The notes: a model not told the origin generated them from the letters alone. A stretch of DNA of 64,000 bases from Rhodococcus jostii NBRC 16295 (GCF_001894825.1 NZ_BCWY01000050.1:1-64000); one strand, 5' to 3'; counted from the stretch's first letter, positions 46,501 through 55,268 are shown. Program-made: numbers and translations.

Positions 46501-46695
46501 GTGCAGGTCGCCACGACCAGCACCACCACCGGCGCCGACCTCCTGGTCAGCGGCGCCGGCGCCGGCGGCACCGAGGTCCGCAAGTTCGGGCTCGGCCGCC
46601 CGGACCCGCAGTCCACGACGGTCGTGCCGTTGCCGCTGGGCACACTCCCCACGCTCCCCGCGACGACGGGGCCCGTGCCCCTCGGCGGCCGGTAG
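43510..46695 (+). CDS. Large multicopper oxidase lipoprotein with C-terminal FG-GAP-like propeller
   Basis: 1061 aa. Lipoprotein signal with lipobox MFTAC. Residues about 60-690 form the cupredoxin oxidase: copper ligands in NLHTHGLH (about 162), YWYHSHRH (about 205), HPMHIHVND (about 599) and HCHRLNHEDNGLM (about 667), so type 1, 2 and 3 sites all look intact, including the T1 Cys and axial Met. Residues about 700-1061 carry FG-GAP/VCBS-like propeller repeats (VAMADVNGDMILDLVAGTG, VTVAGADIDGNALADNIIVGTG). Typical multicopper oxidases are about 500 aa. Probably an extracytoplasmic oxidase of metals or phenols. ATG 43510 gives a proper lipoprotein signal. Confidence 0.88.
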   Translation: MVVRRRKPIVAVAVAVVASMTLMFTACTSDEPTTAGGGGNAGPDGSPVAYQEPVKLSSENGVLEVRLSAHQGTVDLDTVSEPVSNFLLFGYELLQGTSSDGSTSGDDIYPAPTLRVDPGERLIIHYDNDLQNLTVEDFYDPAFTPAGGEVPIYPPALASAPLNLHTHGLHVSPDGNADNVLLDIPAGMGNVYDYAVPKDMPNGLYWYHSHRHTLTAQQTYAGLAGLLEIGRPDGNLPLVTQNDVPIRDMALQYNFVFDRKGNGHQLNDPNWPQFVSTLKPPEGTQLADGTYSPSLAPVNFSETSEGSRYVTNWYAGPLSPANHRGQNQFVPGNLQSFTSDTTNVPADPSLPDNERDVQYTVNGQFQPDLKLKPGQTEIWVLANISDFAYMPLRLTETATGNHPKFSVVGQDGNPFTQVQLPVAGDGTRLVIPPGSRYAIAVTMPETGDLVLDMPPLEGAKPVTNPGVLYTNDGTENPPAVLGTVTVDPSVISYADGFFTFPTQTLLHVTPDSGDGTTTPFEPGQNLDAYTSFVDTSVMTPDVKRTLTVSGGFGNEKASNSDPKAFTYEFDDNTFPNIPLIQPRLNSVEEWTITNLNNDEHPMHIHVNDFQVMEIVDPVAGTRTGVQPWGEDNVNVPAPVTDANENALVPASVTLRTKFTEYTGTFVIHCHRLNHEDNGLMATVNVIPEVSTYAVAVPGTPGTPATVQVHDGNGDKVIAAVTPFPAFEGAPTVAMADVNGDMILDLVAGTGAGVAPEVVAYDGNDVGSGPFTSELTRFAPFDAGFHGGVTVAGADIDGNALADNIIVGTGPGTESQVKVFSSTLPTEKGSVPEPFSAFTPYPGSQSGVTVATGLVDAASGRASIVTAPGPGEAPRVKTFRYDLFEPTAAAASNGSADEHAGHTGGPRTTSEFLAFDESYHDGVSLSTGWVAGAEGGAKSIVTGMLGGDGTVRVWSSGSRLDGEPSMYLESPNHHSDGAVAFTQIASFAPFAGGPPGIGVQVATTSTTTGADLLVSGAGAGGTEVRKFGLGRPDPQSTTVVPLPLGTLPTLPATTGPVPLGGR

Positions 46696-46701
46696 ACCCG
46701 G

Positions 46702-47169
46702 TCAGCCGGCGCGCTTCGCGGCCGCGGCGGCGATGTCGTCGAGATCGCGCCGGATCGCCTTGGTGGTGGCCTTCAGCGCGAAGGAGCCGAACAGTTTCAT
46801 CATGAACTTCGACAACGCGCCCAGGCCAGTGGGTTCCGCGGAGAAATGAAAGGTCAGGGTTGTGCCGTCACCGGCAGGCGACAGGGTGAACACCGTCGTG
46901 TAGTCCGCGCCGTGGGACGACGCCTTCACCTCGGTGCGCTTCTCCGGGTCGATCTCCGTGACCCACATTTCCTCGGTCGACGACTTCCCGAACAGCACCC
47001 GGGTCTCACGCCACCGCGTGCCGACTTCGTACTTCGTCGAGTCGAGCCGTTCGAGCTTCTCCACACCGCTCAGCACCGACTCCGCGTTGTCGAGGTCGGT
47101 GAGGACCGCCCATACGGCGCCGACCGGCGCATCGATCGTTCGGCTCACCCGGATTTCCGAGGCTGACAT
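46702..47169 (-). CDS. SRPBCC family protein (CoxG/polyketide-cyclase-like)
   Basis: 155 aa. START/Bet v1-like fold: VSRTIDAPVGAVWAVLTDLDNAESVLSGVEKLE, TRWRETRVLFGKSSTEEMWV, TTVFTLSPAGDGTTLTFHFSAEP, then GALSKFMMKLFGSFALKATTKAIRRDLDDIA. Fourth gene of the molybdenum-hydroxylase operon (21 bases after the monooxygenase-like gene). CoxG proteins in this superfamily attach molybdenum hydroxylases to the membrane; a similar accessory role is inference from context. Confidence 0.8.
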   Translation of the reverse strand: MSASEIRVSRTIDAPVGAVWAVLTDLDNAESVLSGVEKLERLDSTKYEVGTRWRETRVLFGKSSTEEMWVTEIDPEKRTEVKASSHGADYTTVFTLSPAGDGTTLTFHFSAEPTGLGALSKFMMKLFGSFALKATTKAIRRDLDDIAAAAAKRAG

Positions 47170-47190
47170 GAGGCACCCGTTTCTCTCTTC

Positions 47191-48174
47191 TCAGGGCAGG
47201 GTCCAGAACTGGATGGTCACCAAGTAGAAGACGACGACCCAGAACACCATAGCCCCGGCGACCACCGCGACCCCGCGACGGTTCGTCTTCGCCACCGGGA
47301 CGTCCGGGGGCGGCCTCAGCCAACGCGCGAGCAGACGGTTTACGTAGTACGGCATCGTCACGAAGCTCATGATGAAGCTGGACAGCAGGTTTCCGATGAG
47401 CAGACCGAGCCACAGCGGCATCTTCAGCGGCGACAGCGCGAGGGTGAGGATCACGACGGTGGGATAGAGACCGACCCACACCGCGATCGATGTCTTGGTC
47501 TCGGACGGCGGGGGCGCCTCGTTGCCCTTCTCGTCGAACGCGAACCAGCTCCCGAATGAGTTGTCGATGGTGCGCAATTCGAAGTCGTGGAACTTCTCCC
47601 CCTCCGCGAGAAGTTCCCGGCGGTTCTCCGACGTGAGCCACACGTCGAGGTCGGCCGCGCTGTCGTAGCGGTACAGCGCGGTCCACTCGTCCTGGACCCC
47701 CTCGATCGGGCGGAACAGTTCGCTGCCGCGGAAGCCGTCGAACTTGCTCTCCTCCAGTCGCAGTCGGTCCTGCCAGACGAGGAAGTCGTCGACGTGCTTC
47801 GGATCGACGCGATGCGTCACGACGACCGTCACCAGCGGATCCGTCTCCCGCGTGCCGCCGCTGATGACCTGCTGGGTGGCGGGGCCGTCGAAGTACTGCT
47901 GCCCCGCGTCCAGGCGGTCCTGCCGGGTGGCGCTGTTGATCCACGCCTGCACGTGGGCGACGGAGTCGAAGCGGTAGACCACGACCCAGTCGGGTTGCAC
48001 GGCGGTGGGTGCGGAGATCTCGGCGCCGAGGAATCCGGGGTAATGGGACGCGGCGGCATTCATGTCCTGCTGCCAGGCCTCGAACGCCTCCTCGGATCCG
48101 GCGCGCACCTTCTGGCCGATGATGACCGTCGCGGCGCTGCCGGTGGATTTCTCGGTGGGCTTCTCGGTGTCCAT
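47191..48174 (-). CDS. Duplicated antibiotic-biosynthesis-monooxygenase (ABM) domain protein with membrane tail
   Basis: 327 aa. Two consecutive ferredoxin-like ABM domains: the first about 15-110 (VIIGQKVRAGSEEAFEAWQQD, YPGFLGAEI, WVVVYRFDSVAHVQAWI), the second about 112-205 (VVTHRVDPKHVDDFLVWQD, FDGFRGSELF, WTALYRYDSAADLDVWL). Three C-terminal helices follow (SIAVWVGLYPTVVILTLAL, LWLGLLIGNLLSSFIMSF, VAVVAGAMVFWVVVFYLVTI). Membrane-tethered, cytoplasmic heme- or quinone-type binding is possible. ATG 48174 after GGAGAGGG; lies 17 bases downstream of the Mo-hydroxylase gene. Confidence 0.85.
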   Translation of the reverse strand: MDTEKPTEKSTGSAATVIIGQKVRAGSEEAFEAWQQDMNAAASHYPGFLGAEISAPTAVQPDWVVVYRFDSVAHVQAWINSATRQDRLDAGQQYFDGPATQQVISGGTRETDPLVTVVVTHRVDPKHVDDFLVWQDRLRLEESKFDGFRGSELFRPIEGVQDEWTALYRYDSAADLDVWLTSENRRELLAEGEKFHDFELRTIDNSFGSWFAFDEKGNEAPPPSETKTSIAVWVGLYPTVVILTLALSPLKMPLWLGLLIGNLLSSFIMSFVTMPYYVNRLLARWLRPPPDVPVAKTNRRGVAVVAGAMVFWVVVFYLVTIQFWTLP

Positions 48175-48191
48175 CGCCCTCTCCTCACGGC

Positions 48192-50909
48192 TCAGGTCGT
48201 CGGAACCGATCGGTTCTCGCCGATTCGGTGGTAGATCCGCTCGGGAGTGAGCGGCAACTCGCGAAAACGCACACCCGTCGCGTTTTCCAGGGCGTTGGCC
48301 AGCGCAGGCGCCACCGGGTTGATGCAGCACTCCGCCATTCCCTTCGCCCGCATCGGCCCGACGGAGTCATCCGACTCGACCAGCAGCACTTCGGTGCGGG
48401 GAATGTCGGCGTAGGTGGGGATGCGGTAGTTGCGCAGGTTCGGGTTGATCATCACGCCGTTCGCGTCGACGTGGAAATTCTCGGTCAACGCGAAGCCGAT
48501 TCCCTGGGCGACGCCGCCCTCGATCTGACCGCGCACCTGCACCGGGTTGATGACGACCCCGACGTCCGCGGCTTGCACGCTGTAGAGGATTCGGATCTCG
48601 CCCGTGATCCGGTGGACGGCGATGCGGAAACCGTGGGTGTTGGAGACGACGCTGCGCGGCGACCCGTACGCCTTGCGCGCCACGGTGAACCGGATGCCCC
48701 GGCGACGGGCCGCGGCGAGAAGGTCGGTCAACGGCACTCGGGTGCTCCCGCAGAGCACCCCGTCGTCGTCCATCGAGCACTCGGTCACGTCGACTCCGGT
48801 GTGCGCGGCGGCGAACGCCAGGATGCGGTCGCGCAGGGCAACGGAGGCGTTCGACACGGCGTTGCCGGCGACGAAGAGGCCGGCGCTGGCGAAGGCCCCC
48901 GTATCGAAACCCGTACGGTCGGTGTCGGACTGCACGAGACGGATCCGTGCGGGTGTGGTGCCGAGATGGGTGGCCGCGATCTGCACGTGCGCAGTCGACG
49001 TCCCCTCACCGAATTCGACGGTACCGACGGCGAGTTCGTACACACAGTCGTCGCCGAGCGTCGCCCACGCCTCGGAGATGTGCTCGGTCGGAGGCGCGGT
49101 CTCGTGCAGCGAACTCGCGGTGCCCTCGCCGACGAGCCAGTCGTCGCCCAGCACCTGCCCGTTCGCGGTCCGCCGCAATGCGTCGTCGACGAGGTCGATG
49201 CACTGCCCGAGTCCGTCCTCCCCGAACCCGACGTCGTCGGGGACGTCGTCGATCGCCACGAGTGAGTCACCGGGGCGGACGATGTTGCGGCGCCGCAACT
49301 CGAGCGGGTCGATATCGAGGGCGACCGCCAGCTCGTGCATCGCGGACTCCACCGCGAAGGCGGGCTGGGTCATCCCGTAGCCCCGCAGCGCTCCGCTGGG
49401 CACGCTGTTCGTGTAGACGGCGTACGCATCGAACTTCTTGTTGAGACACCGGTACGCCGAGATGGCGGCACCGGCCGCGAACAACGTCTCACCCCCGTGG
49501 TTCCCGTACGCCCCGGTGTTCGACACGTTGCGCACCTGGAACGCGGTGAGCGTGCCGTCCGACCGGGCGCCGAGCGTGATGGTCAGCTTCATCGGATGCC
49601 GCGGCGACGCCGTCGTGAATTCTTCCTCCCGGGTGAACTCGAAGCAGACCGGCCTGCCCGTGTCGAGGGTCGCAAGCGCGACGAGATCCTCCGAGAACAC
49701 CTCCTGCTTGCCGCCGAAAGCGCCACCGACACGCTTGCAGAACACGCGCAGCTGGTCGGGGCGCAGGTCGAACAGGTGAGCCAGCTTGACCTTGGCGATC
49801 GACGGCGACTGCGAACTCGTGCGCACGTGCAGGCGGCCGTCCTCCATCCAGGCGATCGACCCGTGCGTCTCGAGATGAGCGTGCTGCACGCGCGGGGTGA
49901 AGTAGGTGCCCTCGTGGATCACGTCGGCCTCGGCGAACCCCGCCTCGATGTCGCCCACCTCCCCGTGGAGCTCGAGCAGGATGTTGTGCACAGGATCGCG
50001 GACGAACGGGTCGTCCGAACCATGCAACTGCGGTGCGCCGTCGGCCATCGCCTCCTCCGGGTCGAACACCGCAGGCAACACGTCGTATTCGACGACCACC
50101 TCGCGGCAGCCCTCCTCCGCGGCGCCGACCGTGTCCGCCAGCACCGCGACCACCCGCTGGCCGGCGAAGCGGACCGTGTCGTCGAGGATGTACGTATCGT
50201 CGGGGTCGACGAGGTGATCGGTGTGGATGGCGGTCGTGAACCGCTTCCGGGGCACGTCCTCCCACGTGTACACACGGTGCACACCGGGGACGGCGAGCGC
50301 CGCCGCCGTGTCGATCGAGACGATGCGGGCGTGGGCATGCGGGGAATGCAGCACCTTCAGGTGCAGCAGGCCGTCGATCGCGGTGTCCATCGTGAACTCG
50401 GCGCGGCCCGTGACGACGTCGGTGGCGGCGGGCGCCCCGACGCTGGTGCCGACGGCCCGGCCCGGTTCGGCGACCTCGATCGCGGCGACGCCGTTCACCG
50501 CGTCCTCGATCGCCCGGTACCCGGTGCAGCGGCACAGATTGCCCTTCAACGCTCGGGGCAGGTCCTGCTTCTGGGCGTCGGTGAACGTCGCCGACGTCAT
50601 GATCATCCCCGCGGTGCAGAAGCCACACTGGAAGCCGGGGGCGTCCCGGAACTGCCGTTGCAGCGGGTGCAGGTCGTCGGGCGTGCCGAGGCCTTCGATC
50701 GTGGTCACCTCACGCCCCTCCGCGCGGAACGCGGGCGTGATGCAACTGTGCACCGGGTCTCCGTCGAGCCACACCGTGCAGGCTCCGCAATCTCCTGCGT
50801 CACAACCCTTCTTGACGCCGTGATGGCCCAGCGAACGCACGAACGTACGCAGGCACTGGCCGGGATTCGGCTCCTCGTCGAACGTCCTGCCGTTCACGGT
50901 GTACGTCAT
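48192..50909 (-). CDS. Xanthine-dehydrogenase-family oxidoreductase, fused 2Fe-2S and molybdopterin subunits
   Basis: 905 aa. N-terminal plant-type 2Fe-2S domain (KKGCDAGDCGACTVWLDG: C-x4-C-x2-C), helical second 2Fe-2S domain (CGFCTAGMIM, GNLCRCTGY), then molybdopterin domains with FCKRVGGAFGGKQ, SGALRGYGMTQP and C-terminal MRAKGMAECC, whose Glu matches the catalytic base. Layout and length resemble Desulfovibrio MOP aldehyde oxidoreductase (about 907 aa), but here a separate FAD subunit is encoded just upstream. The CO-dehydrogenase loop AYxCSFR is absent, so this is not CODH. Substrate (purine, aldehyde, N-heterocycle) unknown. ATG 50909. Confidence 0.9.
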   Translation of the reverse strand: MTYTVNGRTFDEEPNPGQCLRTFVRSLGHHGVKKGCDAGDCGACTVWLDGDPVHSCITPAFRAEGREVTTIEGLGTPDDLHPLQRQFRDAPGFQCGFCTAGMIMTSATFTDAQKQDLPRALKGNLCRCTGYRAIEDAVNGVAAIEVAEPGRAVGTSVGAPAATDVVTGRAEFTMDTAIDGLLHLKVLHSPHAHARIVSIDTAAALAVPGVHRVYTWEDVPRKRFTTAIHTDHLVDPDDTYILDDTVRFAGQRVVAVLADTVGAAEEGCREVVVEYDVLPAVFDPEEAMADGAPQLHGSDDPFVRDPVHNILLELHGEVGDIEAGFAEADVIHEGTYFTPRVQHAHLETHGSIAWMEDGRLHVRTSSQSPSIAKVKLAHLFDLRPDQLRVFCKRVGGAFGGKQEVFSEDLVALATLDTGRPVCFEFTREEEFTTASPRHPMKLTITLGARSDGTLTAFQVRNVSNTGAYGNHGGETLFAAGAAISAYRCLNKKFDAYAVYTNSVPSGALRGYGMTQPAFAVESAMHELAVALDIDPLELRRRNIVRPGDSLVAIDDVPDDVGFGEDGLGQCIDLVDDALRRTANGQVLGDDWLVGEGTASSLHETAPPTEHISEAWATLGDDCVYELAVGTVEFGEGTSTAHVQIAATHLGTTPARIRLVQSDTDRTGFDTGAFASAGLFVAGNAVSNASVALRDRILAFAAAHTGVDVTECSMDDDGVLCGSTRVPLTDLLAAARRRGIRFTVARKAYGSPRSVVSNTHGFRIAVHRITGEIRILYSVQAADVGVVINPVQVRGQIEGGVAQGIGFALTENFHVDANGVMINPNLRNYRIPTYADIPRTEVLLVESDDSVGPMRAKGMAECCINPVAPALANALENATGVRFRELPLTPERIYHRIGENRSVPTT

Positions 50910-51733
50910 CACCGGTCTCCTGCCGCGAACTCGGTCCGGATCTCCTCGGCGAAATGCTTCGCCAGGTGGCGACGGTGGTCTGGTGTGCCGTTGGGGTCGT
51001 CGAACCACTCGTCCGCGGGTATCGCATCGATGCTCTGCTGCAGTGCCTCCGCGTCGGGCGCGGCGTCGAACGCCAGGCGGATCGGACGTGTGGTGCCCGC
51101 CGTGATCGTGAGCAGCAAGTCGTCGGTGCCGGGCGTCCGGGTGCCGATCATGAAGAGCGTCGACCGGCCCAGGTGCGTCAGCGTGAAGCGGCGGTGCGTG
51201 TGACGCTTGCGCAGAGCGGTGACCGGAATGTCGATGCGCCGCAGGACCTCACCCGGCGCCAGTACGTTCTCGTGGTTGCCCGTGACGAAGTCGGCGGCAT
51301 CGACGGTGCGCTCGGATCCGTCGACGGCCCACAGCGTGTACGTCGCCTCGAGCGCGACCGTCATCGTGATCATCGGGCCCGCCGGCAGTGACATGCAGAT
51401 GTTGCCGCCCACCGTGGCCGAATTCCAGATCTTGAACGATGCCAGGAAGGCCTCACAGCTCGTCCCGAACAACGACCCGGCGCGCCAGTCGTCCGGCGGC
51501 GCAAACGCATACAGGTCACGGATCGTGCACGTCGCCCCGATCTCGAGGCCCGCGTCGCTCCGCACCAGCGGTTCCCAGCCGAGCGTCGTGAGATCGACGA
51601 GACGGCGCAGGTGGGGCTGCTGATCGGAGAACAACCACGTTCCGCCGGCCAGCCAGGCGTCGCCGTCGCGCCACTCCGAACCCGGCCGGTCGGGTGGTCG
51701 CCGCACGACGTCGGTGATGGTGTTGAGGTCCAT
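50909..51733 (-). CDS. FAD-binding subunit of molybdenum hydroxylase
   Basis: 274 aa, CoxM/XdhB-like. FAD-binding motifs DAWLAGGTWLFSD and ATVGGNICMSLPAGPMIT, with C-terminal CO_deh_flav_C region (FTLTHLGRSTLFMIG). First gene of the four-gene operon; its stop and the next start overlap as TGATG. Transfers electrons from the 2Fe-2S clusters to an acceptor through FAD. Confidence 0.9.
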   Translation of the reverse strand: MDLNTITDVVRRPPDRPGSEWRDGDAWLAGGTWLFSDQQPHLRRLVDLTTLGWEPLVRSDAGLEIGATCTIRDLYAFAPPDDWRAGSLFGTSCEAFLASFKIWNSATVGGNICMSLPAGPMITMTVALEATYTLWAVDGSERTVDAADFVTGNHENVLAPGEVLRRIDIPVTALRKRHTHRRFTLTHLGRSTLFMIGTRTPGTDDLLLTITAGTTRPIRLAFDAAPDAEALQQSIDAIPADEWFDDPNGTPDHRRHLAKHFAEEIRTEFAAGDR

Positions 51734-51936
51734 ATGACTGCTCCACTCGGGAAAATGTCGTCGTTCTCGTACCCGGCCTGCGTCAACCCATCTGACTTTA
51801 GACACCGCGGCAGCGGTCTCGGTGTTAATTGCCGGGTTCCACCCGGGCGCTGTTTGCCGTGTTCCGCGGCCGAGAGCGACCGTCACCCGCCGTAGCAGAC
51901 ATCCCCCGCCCCGGCCCGACCGCTACTCTCAGGGCC

Positions 51937-53430
51937 ATGGCCGCCAAGATCTCCGCCCACGACGTGCTCGAGCTGGTACTGGACGCCGGCAGCTTCGTCT
52001 CCTGGGACACCACACCCGTCGACGCGCGGCCGAACGAGAAGTACCGCGCCGACCTGCAGAAGGCCGCCGACAAGTCGGGCGTCGACGAATCGGTGATCAC
52101 CGGTGTCGGCACCGTCCGCGGCCGCCCGGTCGCGGTGATCGCCTGCGAGTTCGCATTCCTGGCCGGTTCGATCGGCGTGGCCGCCGCCGAGCGGATCGTC
52201 TCCGCCATCGAACGCGCCACCCGTGAGGGTCTCCCCCTGCTCGCCTCGCCCACGTCGGGGGGCACACGCATGCAGGAGGGCACCGTCGCCTTCGTGCAGA
52301 TGGTGAAGATCGCGGCGGCCGTCGCCACCCACAAGGCCGCCCATCTCCCCTATCTGGTGTATCTGCGGAACCCGACCACCGGCGGCGTGTTCGCGTCCTG
52401 GGGTTCTCTCGGGCACATCACGGTGGCCGAACCCGGTGCACTCGTCGGGTTCCTCGGACCCCGCGTCTACGAAGCCCTGTACGGCGAGAAGTTCCCCGAC
52501 GGCGTGCAGACCTCCGAGAACCTCTACCGCAACGGTGTCATCGACGGCGTCGTGCCCGCCACCCGCCTGCGGCGGCTCGTGCATCGAGCGTTGCGGGTGC
52601 TGATCGACCCGCCCACGTCACCCGACGTCACCGAGCCGGCGCCGGCCACCGACATTCCCGACGTACCCGCCTGGCAGTCGGTGATGCTGTCGCGGCGCGC
52701 CGACCGGCCCGGCATCCGCCACCTGCTGCGGCACGCCGCCACCGAACAGGTCCCCCTCAGCGGCACCGGCCAGGGCGAGACCGAGGGGACGGTGTTGTTG
52801 TCGCTGGCCCGTTTCCGCGGCGCACCGTGCGTGCTGCTGGGGCAGGACCGCGCCGGCCAATCCGCCCTGAACACGATGGGCCCCGCCGCTCTGCGCGAGG
52901 CACGCCGAGGCATGCGACTGGCCGAGGAGTTGCAGATCCCGCTGGTCCTGGTGATCGACACCCTCGGCGCCGCACTGTCGAAGGAGGCGGAGGAACGCGG
53001 ACTGGCCCCCGAGATCGCACGCTGCATCTCCGACCTCGTGACCCTGAAGACGCCGACCGTGTCGGTCCTGCTCGGTCAGGGCACGGGCGGCGGGGCGCTC
53101 GCCTTCCTCCCCGCCGACCGCGTGCTCGCCGCTCAGAACGGGTGGCTGGCCCCGCTTCCGCCCGAAGGCGCCAGCGCCATCGTCCACCGCGACACCACCC
53201 ACGCACCCGAGATGGCGGCCGCGCAGGGCATCCGCTCACTCGATCTGCTGCGGGACGGCGTCATCGACGCCATCATCCCCGAGCACCCCGATGCCGCCGA
53301 CGAGCCCGTCGACTTCTCCAAGCGGGTCGGCGAGGCCATCTCCCGCGAACTCCGCGCGCTGACCGGGGTTCCCGAGAGCGAACGCTTCGCGGCCCGACTC
53401 GCCCGCTACCGGAACCTCGGGCTGCACTAA
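51937..53430 (+). CDS. Acyl-CoA carboxylase carboxyltransferase, AccD3-like (fused beta-alpha)
   Basis: 497 aa. Tandem crotonase-like carboxyltransferase halves: N-half with LLASPTSGGTRMQEG and NPTTGGVFASWGSLGHITVAEPGALVGFLGPRVYE, C-half with VLLGQDRAGQSALN, LVLVIDTLGAALSKEAEERG and LGQGTGGGALAFLPADRVLA. This fused arrangement and length fit mycobacterial AccD3 (Rv0904c, about 495 aa), which in Mycobacterium adjoins echA6; here it is 26 kb from the echA6-like gene. Transfers carboxyl from carboxybiotin to an acyl-CoA. ATG 51937; no ribosome-binding site is clear. Overlaps the asnB stop by 4 bases (convergent). Confidence 0.82.
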   Translation: MAAKISAHDVLELVLDAGSFVSWDTTPVDARPNEKYRADLQKAADKSGVDESVITGVGTVRGRPVAVIACEFAFLAGSIGVAAAERIVSAIERATREGLPLLASPTSGGTRMQEGTVAFVQMVKIAAAVATHKAAHLPYLVYLRNPTTGGVFASWGSLGHITVAEPGALVGFLGPRVYEALYGEKFPDGVQTSENLYRNGVIDGVVPATRLRRLVHRALRVLIDPPTSPDVTEPAPATDIPDVPAWQSVMLSRRADRPGIRHLLRHAATEQVPLSGTGQGETEGTVLLSLARFRGAPCVLLGQDRAGQSALNTMGPAALREARRGMRLAEELQIPLVLVIDTLGAALSKEAEERGLAPEIARCISDLVTLKTPTVSVLLGQGTGGGALAFLPADRVLAAQNGWLAPLPPEGASAIVHRDTTHAPEMAAAQGIRSLDLLRDGVIDAIIPEHPDAADEPVDFSKRVGEAISRELRALTGVPESERFAARLARYRNLGLH

Positions 53431-55268
53431 GACAGTTTGATCGTCGGGTTGTACATGTCCAGCCACAGCGCCAGGTCGAGGGTGCGCTCGAGTCCGCGGC
53501 GCGACACCTGAGTGATCTGCGGCGTGTCGACGGACACCGCCCGCGCCAGCCAGTCCGCACTGACCAGGCCGAACACCGGGTGCGTGGGGTCGCTGAGCAG
53601 CTCCTTGCCGTGCTGCTGCAACGCCACCGCATACTTGGGGTCCTGGGTGGACGGATACGGCGACTTCACCCGATCGATCACCGACTGCGGCAGCACATCC
53701 CTCGTCGCGGCTCGCAGCAACGACTTCTCCTTGCCGTCGAACGTCTTCAGCGACCACGGTGTGTTGTAGACGTACTCGACCAACCGGTGATCGCAGAACG
53801 GCACCCGCACCTCGAGTCCGACGGCCATGCTGGCGCGGTCCTTGCGATCGAGCAGGACCCGCACGAAACGCGTCAGGTGCAGGTAGCAGATCTTCCGCAT
53901 CCGCCATTCGAAGTCGGATTCACCGTCCAACCGGTCGATCCCGGATACGGCTGAGGAATACGAGTCCTGCACGTACGCATCCATGTTCAACCCGGCCGTC
54001 ACCTCCGGGGTGAAGATGTTGCTCTCGTCGCCGAAATGCTCGGCGAACTGTACGAGCCACGGGAAGGTGTCGGCCTGCTGTGCCTTCGGGTCGAAGAACT
54101 GCTTGTACCCGCCGAACACCTCGTCTGCCGACTCACCGGACAGCGCCACCGTCGAGTGCCGACGGATCGCCTTGAACAGCAGATACAGCGACGCGTCCAT
54201 GTCGCCGAGGCCCATGGGAATGTCGCGTGCCCGGATGACCTTCGCACGCACGGCGGGGTCGGCCAACGCGTCGGAGTCGAGGACGATGTCCTGGTGCGCG
54301 GTGCCGGATCGCCGGGCCACGTCGTGCACATACGGGGCGTCCGGGGTGCCCCGCAGTTCGTCCGCGACGAAATGCTCGGTCTGGCCGACGAAGTCGACGG
54401 CAAACGTCCGGACCGTCTCGCCGACCTCGGCAAGCTGCTCGGCGGCGATTCCGGTCATCGCCGAGGAGTCGAGACCACCGGACAGCAGGGTGCACCGCGG
54501 TACGTCGGCGATCAGTTGCCGGCGCACGATGTCGTCGAGGAGTTCCCGGACGTGTGCGACGGACGTGTCCCGGTCGTCGGTGTGCGGACGCGTCTGCAGA
54601 GTCCAGTACCGGTGGGTGCGCAGCCCGGTGCGGGAGACGGTGACCACCGTGCCCGGTTCCACCTCGCGCATGCCCTCCCACACTGCGTGGCCCGGCGTCT
54701 TCACGAACGCGAACAACTCGCGGATCCCGTCCATCGTGACGGTCGACTCGGCGATCGGATTGGCAAGGATCGCTTTAGGTTCCGAACCGAACAGCACACC
54801 GTCGGGAGTCTTGTAGTAGTAGAACGGTTTGATGCCCATACGGTCACGGATCATCACGAGTGTGTCGGTGCGCGAATCCCAGATGGCGAATGCGTACATG
54901 CCGTTGAGGCGCTCGGCGACGGCCTCCCCCCATTCCAGGTACCCGTGGAGGACCACCTCGGTGTCGGAGTCCGTGACGAACCGGTGCCCGCGCCCGTACA
55001 ACTCCTCACGCAGTTCACCGAAGTTGTAGACCTCACCGGAGTAGACCATCGCCACGGTGCCGCCAGGGGTCTCCACGCTCATCGGCTGGTGCCCGCCCGG
55101 CAGGTCGATGATCGCGAGCCTTCGATGCCCGAGCGCTGCATGTTCGACAACCCACGTGCCACGGTCGTCCGGCCCGCGGCAGTTCATCGTCTCGGCCATG
55201 GCATCCACGGTGGACTGTTCGACGCGTAGGTCGCGTTCGAACGAGATCCATCCGGCGATTCCGCACAT
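53427..55268 (-). CDS. asnB: Asparagine synthase (glutamine-hydrolysing)
   Basis: 613 aa. N-terminal class II glutamine amidotransferase: MCGIAGW, with nucleophile Cys2, NCRGPDDRGTW, HRRLAIIDLPGGHQPM and YSGEVYNF. C-terminal synthetase with PP-loop LLSGGLDSSAMTG and ALSGESADEVFGGY. Makes asparagine, or amidates another acid such as a cell-wall or secondary-metabolite precursor, from glutamine and ATP. ATG 55268 follows GGAGGAA; upstream extension would block the N-terminal Cys. Confidence 0.93.
   Translation of the reverse strand: MCGIAGWISFERDLRVEQSTVDAMAETMNCRGPDDRGTWVVEHAALGHRRLAIIDLPGGHQPMSVETPGGTVAMVYSGEVYNFGELREELYGRGHRFVTDSDTEVVLHGYLEWGEAVAERLNGMYAFAIWDSRTDTLVMIRDRMGIKPFYYYKTPDGVLFGSEPKAILANPIAESTVTMDGIRELFAFVKTPGHAVWEGMREVEPGTVVTVSRTGLRTHRYWTLQTRPHTDDRDTSVAHVRELLDDIVRRQLIADVPRCTLLSGGLDSSAMTGIAAEQLAEVGETVRTFAVDFVGQTEHFVADELRGTPDAPYVHDVARRSGTAHQDIVLDSDALADPAVRAKVIRARDIPMGLGDMDASLYLLFKAIRRHSTVALSGESADEVFGGYKQFFDPKAQQADTFPWLVQFAEHFGDESNIFTPEVTAGLNMDAYVQDSYSSAVSGIDRLDGESDFEWRMRKICYLHLTRFVRVLLDRKDRASMAVGLEVRVPFCDHRLVEYVYNTPWSLKTFDGKEKSLLRAATRDVLPQSVIDRVKSPYPSTQDPKYAVALQQHGKELLSDPTHPVFGLVSADWLARAVSVDTPQITQVSRRGLERTLDLALWLDMYNPTIKLS

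Noticed and set aside
48192-50909. Carbon monoxide dehydrogenase large subunit
   Set aside because: The CODH active-site loop (AYxCSFR) is absent; the equivalent region reads GALRGYGMTQ, as in xanthine dehydrogenase/aldehyde oxidase types.
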